Assembly: GCA_965229605.1 (NCBI GenBank)
Contig: OZ245892.1
Location: forward strand, 2,356,001 to 2,420,000
DNA from: G965229605 sp965229605
GTDB lineage: Bacteria > Pseudomonadota > Alphaproteobacteria > CBDDJK01
Direction of reading: 5' to 3'
Length of the DNA stretch: 64,000 bases
The notes under the pieces are model-generated. The model was not told where the DNA came from, searched no databases, and worked only from the letters and a program-made list of their open reading frames with translations. This document shows, piece by piece, positions 59,042 through 64,000 of the stretch. How positions within the stretch are numbered: the first letter of the stretch is position 1; each line of letters starts with the position of its first letter. Both the position numbers and the translations under genes were made by a program.

Positions 59042-60649
59042 ATGACTCGTCTTGACAGCAGGATCAGCCCGCGTGACCCGGCTTTTATTGCCAATCAGGA
59101 AGTCATGCGCCAGCGCATGGCAGAGATTGAGGCGGCAACCGCGCAGGCGCGGGCTGGCGGCGGGGAGAAGGCGCGGGAAAAGCATCTGGCGCGTGGCAAG
59201 CTGCTGGCGCGGGAGCGTATCAATCGGCTTTTGGACCCGGGCTCGCCTTTTCTGGAAATCGGCGCCCATGCCGGGCATGGTTTATATGATAACGAGGCCC
59301 CGTCAGGCGGGCTGATTGCCGGGATTGGCCAGATCAAGGGCCATAAGGCGATGGTGATTGCCAATGATGCCACGGTCAAGGGCGGGGTCTATTACCCGAT
59401 CACAGTGAAAAAACATCTGCGGGCGCAAGAGATTGCTGCGGAAAATCATTTGCCAACGGTTTATCTGGTGGATTCGGGCGGGGCGCATTTGCCCAGCCAG
59501 AGCGAGGTCTTTCCCGACCGCGAGCATTTTGGCCGGATTTTTTATAATCAGGCCAATATGTCGGCCAAAGGGATTGCCCAGATTGCGGTGGTTATGGGGT
59601 CCTGCACGGCGGGCGGGGCCTATGTCCCGGCGATGGCCGACCAGACCATTATTGTCAAGGACCAGGGCACCATCTTTCTGGCCGGACCGCCGCTGGTCAA
59701 GGCGGCGACGGGCGAAACCGTGAGTGCCGAAGAGTTGGGCGGCAGCGATGTCCATACCCGGCTTTCCGGGGTTGCCGATTATCTGGCCCGCGATGATGAC
59801 CATGCGCTGGCCCAGGCCCGCCAGATTTTTGCCCATATCCCGATCAGTCAAGGCGCAGGTTTGAATTGGCAATCCCCGGAACCCCCGGCTTATGACCCGC
59901 AAGAAATTTACGGCATTGTGCCACCCAGCCTGTCGCAACCACTTCCGGTACTGGAAGTGATTGCCCGACTTGTTGATGGGTCGCGCTTTGATGCTTTCAA
60001 ACCGCGTTTTGGCGAAACCCTGATCACCGGTTTTGCCCATATCATGGGCTGTCCGGTCGGGATTCTGGCCAATAACGGGGTGCTTTTTTCTGACAGTGCG
60101 CTGAAAGGGGCGCATTTTATCGAACTGGCAGCCCAGCGGAAAATTCCTTTGATTTTTCTGCAAAATATCAGCGGCTTTATGGTTGGCAAACAATATGAGC
60201 AAGAAGGCATTGCCAAGCACGGGGCCAAGCTGGTCACGGCTGTGGCCACCAGCGCGGTGCCGAAAGTGACGGTCCTGATTGGCGGGTCGTTCGGGGCGGG
60301 CAATTACGGGATGTGCGGGCGGTCCTATAGCCCGCGCCTGCTGTGGAGCTGGCCGAATAGCCGGATTTCTGTGATGGGCGGGCCACAGGCGGCATCGGTG
60401 TTGGCCACCATTCGCCGCGATGGGCTGGAAGCAAAAGGGGAAAAATGGTCAGCCAGCGATGAAGAGAAATTTAAACAGCCGATTGCCGACCAGTTTGAAC
60501 GGGAAGGCCATCCGCTTTATGCCAGCGCACGGTTGTGGGATGACGGGATTATTGACCCGGCCCGCACCCGCGAAACCCTGGGCCTGTCACTTGCCACAGC
60601 CCTCAATGCCCCGATTGAAGATACCCGCTTTGGCCTGTTCAGAATGTGA
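59042..60649 (+). CDS. mccB: 3-methylcrotonyl-CoA carboxylase carboxyltransferase (beta) subunit
   Basis: The 535-residue product is a biotin-dependent acyl-CoA carboxyltransferase. It moves CO2 from carboxybiotin to 3-methylcrotonyl-CoA, the step after isovaleryl-CoA dehydrogenase. The N-terminal carboxyltransferase domain has YPITVKKHLRAQEIA, VYLVDSGGAHLPSQ, MGSCTAGGAYVPAM and ATGETVSAEELGGSDVH. The C-terminal domain has FLQNISGFMVGKQYE, GSFGAGNYGMCGR and SRISVMGGPQAASVL, characteristic of MCC-beta rather than propionyl-CoA carboxylase. An AGAGG Shine-Dalgarno lies five bases before the ATG. The biotin-carrying alpha subunit (mccA), the enoyl-CoA hydratase and HMG-CoA lyase that usually follow are absent; SURF1 starts six bp after the stop. 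Confidence 0.95.
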   Translation: MTRLDSRISPRDPAFIANQEVMRQRMAEIEAATAQARAGGGEKAREKHLARGKLLARERINRLLDPGSPFLEIGAHAGHGLYDNEAPSGGLIAGIGQIKGHKAMVIANDATVKGGVYYPITVKKHLRAQEIAAENHLPTVYLVDSGGAHLPSQSEVFPDREHFGRIFYNQANMSAKGIAQIAVVMGSCTAGGAYVPAMADQTIIVKDQGTIFLAGPPLVKAATGETVSAEELGGSDVHTRLSGVADYLARDDDHALAQARQIFAHIPISQGAGLNWQSPEPPAYDPQEIYGIVPPSLSQPLPVLEVIARLVDGSRFDAFKPRFGETLITGFAHIMGCPVGILANNGVLFSDSALKGAHFIELAAQRKIPLIFLQNISGFMVGKQYEQEGIAKHGAKLVTAVATSAVPKVTVLIGGSFGAGNYGMCGRSYSPRLLWSWPNSRISVMGGPQAASVLATIRRDGLEAKGEKWSASDEEKFKQPIADQFEREGHPLYASARLWDDGIIDPARTRETLGLSLATALNAPIEDTRFGLFRM

Positions 60650-60655
60650 GATTAT

Positions 60656-61453
60656 ATGACCCAAAAACCCGTTAAAAAAATTCTCTTTCTTCCATCTTAT
60701 AGGCTGCCGCCCTATATGCTGATACCGACCCTGTTTTCAGTCCCGGCCTTGCTGGTGCTGCTGGTGCTTGGTGGCTGGCAGGTCCAGCGTCTGCACTGGA
60801 AAGAAAACCTGATTGACCAGCTGGAAACCCGCGCCGATCTGCCGCCAGTGGCCTTACCCTATCAAGCTTCTCTTGAAACCGAAGACTGGCAGTTTCGCGC
60901 GGTTGAACTCACCGGACGTTTTCTCCATGACAGCGAATTTCATGTGCTGGCCCGCGCCCTTGATGGCGAAAAAGGCCTGCATCTTTACACCTTGTTTGAA
61001 CGAAGTGCGCCGCTTGATGGCGCGAATGTAGACGATAAGGCGCGCTATCTACTGGTCAATCGCGGCTGGATGGATTTTGCCGTCAAGGAAGCCGAAAAAC
61101 GACCGGACTCGCTGATTGAACAGGAGGTAAGACTGACCGGAATCCTTCGCTTTGATCAGGGCAAAAGCCAAATTCACCAATGGGTGCTGCCCGATCCCGA
61201 CCTTGTAAAAAATCTCTGGTATGCCCGCGATATCGCGCAAATGGAACGCACGATCAACCGCGACCTGCCCGCCTATTACATCATGGACGGCACCCCGCCA
61301 AAAACCGGCAGCTACCCGCAAGGCCGACAATGGCAACTCGATATCCCCAATAACCACTTGCAATATGCCCTGACCTGGTTCGGAATCGCCCTGTCTCTGG
61401 TCGTTATCTATGCCGTCTATTGGCAACAAGGCCGAAAGAACCCATCAAAATAA
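60656..61453 (+). CDS. surf1: SURF1 family cytochrome c oxidase assembly protein
   Basis: The 265-residue inner-membrane protein is of the SURF1/Shy1 family, which helps insert heme a into subunit I of aa3-type cytochrome oxidase. Two membrane segments flank a periplasmic domain: about residues 19-38, ending in the family motif LGGWQVQRLHWKE, and about 238-256 (LTWFGIALSLVVIYAVYW). Other family motifs are LTGRF, LVNRGW, LWYARD and NNHLQYALTWFGIA. Length is normal. It begins six bp after mccB and is probably translationally linked to it. SURF1 genes usually lie in cox/cta operons, so this leucine-catabolism setting is atypical. Confidence 0.93.
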   Translation: MTQKPVKKILFLPSYRLPPYMLIPTLFSVPALLVLLVLGGWQVQRLHWKENLIDQLETRADLPPVALPYQASLETEDWQFRAVELTGRFLHDSEFHVLARALDGEKGLHLYTLFERSAPLDGANVDDKARYLLVNRGWMDFAVKEAEKRPDSLIEQEVRLTGILRFDQGKSQIHQWVLPDPDLVKNLWYARDIAQMERTINRDLPAYYIMDGTPPKTGSYPQGRQWQLDIPNNHLQYALTWFGIALSLVVIYAVYWQQGRKNPSK

Positions 61454-61466
61454 AATACATATAACC

Positions 61467-62342
61467 ATGAACGAATTCCTTACCGAAAACCAGCTGCTCA
61501 TCCAGCTAACCGGCCTCTGGGGGCAAATCACCCCCATGATCGCCGACTATGCCTTCGCCCTTATGCGCGGGATTATCGTCCTCATCATCGGGGGATGGCT
61601 CGCCAAATCTGCCGTCAAAGCAACAAAACAAGGCCTTAACCGCCTGTCCTACCTCGACCCCAATATCCGGGTCTTCCTGCCCGTCCTGCTCTATTATTCA
61701 ATCTGGGTGCTGACCATCGTCCTCGTCCTCGGCCAGGTCGGGGTCCAGACAACCAGCATCATCGCTCTGCTCGGGGCCGCCGGACTCGCCATTGGCCTCG
61801 CCCTGCAAGGAACCCTGCAAAATATCGCCGCCGGGCTGATGCTCCTCATCCTCCGCCCCTTCACCGTTGGCGACTTCATCGATGCTGGCGGGGTCTCCGG
61901 CACCGTCGATCAAATCGGCCTCTTCACAACCGATATGACAACCGCCCAGGGATTCTACATGTCCGTGCCAAACAGTAACCTGTGGAACGTCCAGATCCTC
62001 AACTATCAACGCCATAAACAGGCCAGGCTCGATATCGATGTCGGGATTGCCTATAGCGACGATATCAATAAGGGCTTAAAAACCCTGCTCGATCTGGCTG
62101 AAAAAGAAGAAAAAATCCTCGCTTCCCCCGAACCGCAGGCCCTGGTCGTCTCCCTCGGCGATTTTGCCGTCACCTTGCGCCTGCGCTGCTGGGTGCCAAC
62201 CGATGCCTATTGGGTCATGCGCTTTGACCTCAACCATAAAGTCAAGGAAGCGATTGATGCCGCCGGGCTGACCATCCCCTTCCCGCAAAGCGAAGTTTTA
62301 TTGCGGCATGAAAACCCGCAAAATACAGATAAACAAGCCTAG
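61467..62342 (+). CDS. MscS-type small-conductance mechanosensitive channel
   Basis: The 291-residue inner-membrane channel would release solutes during hypo-osmotic shock. Three membrane segments are visible, at about residues 27-47, 67-89 and 92-125. The last is the pore helix, with ALLGAAGLAIGLALQGTLQN then LLILRPFTVGDFI, the MscS hallmark. A beta domain (GTVDQIGLFTT, SVPNSNLWN) and an alpha-beta cytoplasmic domain follow; length matches E. coli MscS (286). ATG at 61467 is preferred because the 61410 in-frame ATG overlaps SURF1 and adds a polar 19-residue extension. Neither start has a clear Shine-Dalgarno. The stop TAG overlaps the stop of the convergent gene. Confidence 0.93.
   Translation: MNEFLTENQLLIQLTGLWGQITPMIADYAFALMRGIIVLIIGGWLAKSAVKATKQGLNRLSYLDPNIRVFLPVLLYYSIWVLTIVLVLGQVGVQTTSIIALLGAAGLAIGLALQGTLQNIAAGLMLLILRPFTVGDFIDAGGVSGTVDQIGLFTTDMTTAQGFYMSVPNSNLWNVQILNYQRHKQARLDIDVGIAYSDDINKGLKTLLDLAEKEEKILASPEPQALVVSLGDFAVTLRLRCWVPTDAYWVMRFDLNHKVKEAIDAAGLTIPFPQSEVLLRHENPQNTDKQA
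62339..62342. other. Shared CTAG: overlapping convergent stop codons
   Basis: The MscS gene ends in TAG at 62340-62342 on the plus strand. The TPR gene ends in TAG at 62341-62339 on the minus strand. The palindrome CTAG supplies both, leaving no intergenic DNA, and no hairpin terminator was seen between them. Confidence 0.9.
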
Positions 62343-63988
62343 CAGCGTATAAGCTGCTTTAGGTCGCTTAAAGCTGCCTCCCAACCGCCAGCAACCGTGC
62401 AGGAGAGAACCTTCATGCCCGGATACCAGGGGCTGGAATCTGCGCCATGCGGCCACCGCCAGTCCACCAAAGGATTGATCAGCGCAACCACCGGGCAGGC
62501 CTGCTGATTTCCAGCCAGATGGACAAAAGCCGTATCGACACTAACCGCAAGCTCCAGCTTGTCCAGAAGTGCGGAAACGTCAAGGAAGTCGCTGATTTCA
62601 TTGCTTAAATCGACAATGGCCGGATGGCTTTCGGCGTAGATTTTATCTGCTTCAGGGATGTCTTTTTGCAAGACCATCAGGGTTGGGCCTGAAAAACTGC
62701 CTTTTCTGGCCGCATCGGGCAACAGGACCTCTGCCAGTTTTTCAAGCGGGATCGAGCGACTGGCTCCGGTTTTCGCTGCCGGATTGCAGGAAGAAACCAC
62801 CCCGATCAAAGGCCGGGGCAAGCCTGATAACCGCTGCTGCCATTTATCTTGCAAAGAATCAGGGACCGGCACCGGGCAAGGCGGCGGGATTGTCTCTTTA
62901 TCTGTTCCGCATAGATAGGGGAGCGAAGCGATAGGGGCCATCAAAAACGGCGGCTGTTCTTGATCAGAAGCTGGACGGGCAGGCAGGAACCAGCGATTTT
63001 CCCCGCTATAGGTACCAGCGGCCAGTTCTTTCAAAATGGATGCAGAGGGGCCTTTAAACTGCTGATTGATGCCGGGATAAAGGTCTATATAGCGGTCCAA
63101 GGCCTCCCAGCCCTCGTCGCGGTAATAGCCGATTGTCACGCCGTGTGCCTGCAAATATGGCAGATAGCGCAAAAACTGGATATGATCGCCATAGCCTTGC
63201 TCTCCATAGGCAACGAGTTTGGTGCCTGTAAGGGTGGAAACAGGCTGCAAATCGGCAGGGGTTGCCTTTTTCAGATGCGGGCAAAGCAGTGACAGCCGCG
63301 CCCCGATCAGGTCTTCATCACGATCTCCGCCAAAACGATGTTCATAATCGGCAAATCCTCCGGCCCAGTCCATCAGTTTCAAACGCATGACCGAACGATT
63401 GAACAAACAGCGTTTTTCGCCGGGTTCAAGCGCAAGAGCCCGGTCAAAGGCCTGAATTGCTGGTTGCGGCGCGCCTGTCTTGATCAGGCTGGTGCCGTAA
63501 TTATACCAATAACGCCAGCTATCCGGCTTAAGGGCCAGGGCCTGTTGGTAATAATCCTGACCAAGCGCATGATCGCCAGTCTTGTCCGCCGCCACCGCAC
63601 AATTATACAAATGCACGGCCTGTTCTTCTGGCTGGCTGTTGAGGGTCCGGGCTAAAATCTGCTGGTAGCTGGTCAAGGCTTCCGCGACATGGCCCGCCGT
63701 GCTCATGACCTCGGCATAGCCAGTCAGCACCACCAGGTCTTCAGGGGCTTGCTGGCGGGCTTCCCTGATAAGCGCAACCGCTCTGTCATGCTGAAAGACT
63801 TTTGAAAAACAGACGCTTGCATGAGACTTCAAACGTGGCTTTTCAGGCGAAACTTTAATCGCTTCAAGAAACTGCGCCGCCGCTTCCTGCCATTTTTCAG
63901 CCTGCGCCAACGCCACCGCCGCATATTCAAATTGAGACGGCCCATTTGACGGCCTCTCATTTTTTCCCACTTCACTCTTATTTTTCAA
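62339..63988 (-). CDS. TPR protein with C-terminal glycosyltransferase-like domain, start uncertain
   Basis: The N-terminal half is a series of TPR-type helical repeats (for example FEYAAVALAQAEKWQEAAAQ, ALGQDYYQQALALKPDSW and PAIQAFDRALALEPGEKR). The C-terminal half carries the motif YGEQGYGDHIQFLRYLPYL, and near the end SVDTAFVHLAGNQ and VDWRWPHGADSSPWYPG. This combination is typical of bacterial TPR proteins with a GT9-like or O-GlcNAc-transferase-like (GT41-type) domain; donor and acceptor are unknown. No ATG precedes residue ~95. The frame opens with TTG at 63988 but stays open to position 64000, so the true start may be TTG, a nearby GTG (63970) or outside the window. It converges on the MscS gene, sharing the CTAG at 62339-62342. 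Confidence 0.78.
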   Translation of the reverse strand: MKNKSEVGKNERPSNGPSQFEYAAVALAQAEKWQEAAAQFLEAIKVSPEKPRLKSHASVCFSKVFQHDRAVALIREARQQAPEDLVVLTGYAEVMSTAGHVAEALTSYQQILARTLNSQPEEQAVHLYNCAVAADKTGDHALGQDYYQQALALKPDSWRYWYNYGTSLIKTGAPQPAIQAFDRALALEPGEKRCLFNRSVMRLKLMDWAGGFADYEHRFGGDRDEDLIGARLSLLCPHLKKATPADLQPVSTLTGTKLVAYGEQGYGDHIQFLRYLPYLQAHGVTIGYYRDEGWEALDRYIDLYPGINQQFKGPSASILKELAAGTYSGENRWFLPARPASDQEQPPFLMAPIASLPYLCGTDKETIPPPCPVPVPDSLQDKWQQRLSGLPRPLIGVVSSCNPAAKTGASRSIPLEKLAEVLLPDAARKGSFSGPTLMVLQKDIPEADKIYAESHPAIVDLSNEISDFLDVSALLDKLELAVSVDTAFVHLAGNQQACPVVALINPLVDWRWPHGADSSPWYPGMKVLSCTVAGGWEAALSDLKQLIRC

Positions 63989-64000
63989 AATTTTATTCGC

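Noticed and set aside
59303..60220. Minus-strand frame of 305 codons opposite mccB.
   Set aside because: It lies wholly inside the strongly conserved mccB coding region and shows no family motif; it is a codon-bias shadow.
61410..61466. An earlier in-frame ATG for the MscS gene at 61410.
   Set aside because: It would overlap SURF1 by 44 bp and add a polar segment not expected before the first membrane helix; 61467 gives a normal MscS length.

Overview
The window looks like the chromosome of a Gram-negative proteobacterium, most likely an alphaproteobacterium. This is judged from the dGTPase-like, LpxB, SURF1, isovaleryl-CoA dehydrogenase and methylcrotonyl-CoA carboxylase sequences. No rRNA or tRNA was found to confirm it. 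Base composition is moderate in GC. No CRISPR array, insertion sequence or prophage was recognised.

Positions 1-52416 are a single minus-strand reading frame. It starts at 52416, has no stop codon, and leaves the window at position 1, so at least 17,472 codons are visible and the C-terminus is missing. The product is a giant surface-adhesin-type protein of roughly 1.8 MDa or more. From N- to C-terminus it has: (i) a ~165-residue leader without a signal peptide, carrying an RHS-core-like motif and a run of seven Asp; (ii) about 33 divergent Ig-like domains; (iii) Ig array 1, about 52 closely related ~108-residue units; (iv) three FG-GAP seven-bladed-propeller modules separated by Ig-like spacers; (v) Ig array 2, about 46 units; (vi) a second series of FG-GAP modules, the last cut by the window edge. 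Both arrays are built from three-unit higher-order repeats of about 975-984 bp. Array plus propellers recurs about 20.4 kb apart, so the gene has grown by nested duplication.

Positions 52417-52982 are a 566-bp AT-rich spacer with a weak terminator for the upstream operon and a candidate promoter for the giant gene. Upstream on the same strand lies a compact run transcribed toward the giant gene: an orphan LivF-like ABC ATPase, an FAD-linked D-2-hydroxyacid dehydrogenase, lpxB (lipid A synthesis) and a dGTPase-like HD hydrolase, with gaps of 26, 28 and 0 bp.

From 57836 the plus strand carries ivd and mccB (leucine catabolism), a SURF1 cytochrome oxidase assembly factor and an MscS-type mechanosensitive channel, tightly spaced. 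The last gene, on the minus strand, is a TPR/glycosyltransferase-like protein that converges on the MscS gene; the two stop codons share one CTAG. Its N-terminus may extend past the right edge.

The housekeeping block looks ordinary. The striking content is the giant repeat protein. Its secretion system and C-terminus should lie beyond the left edge.
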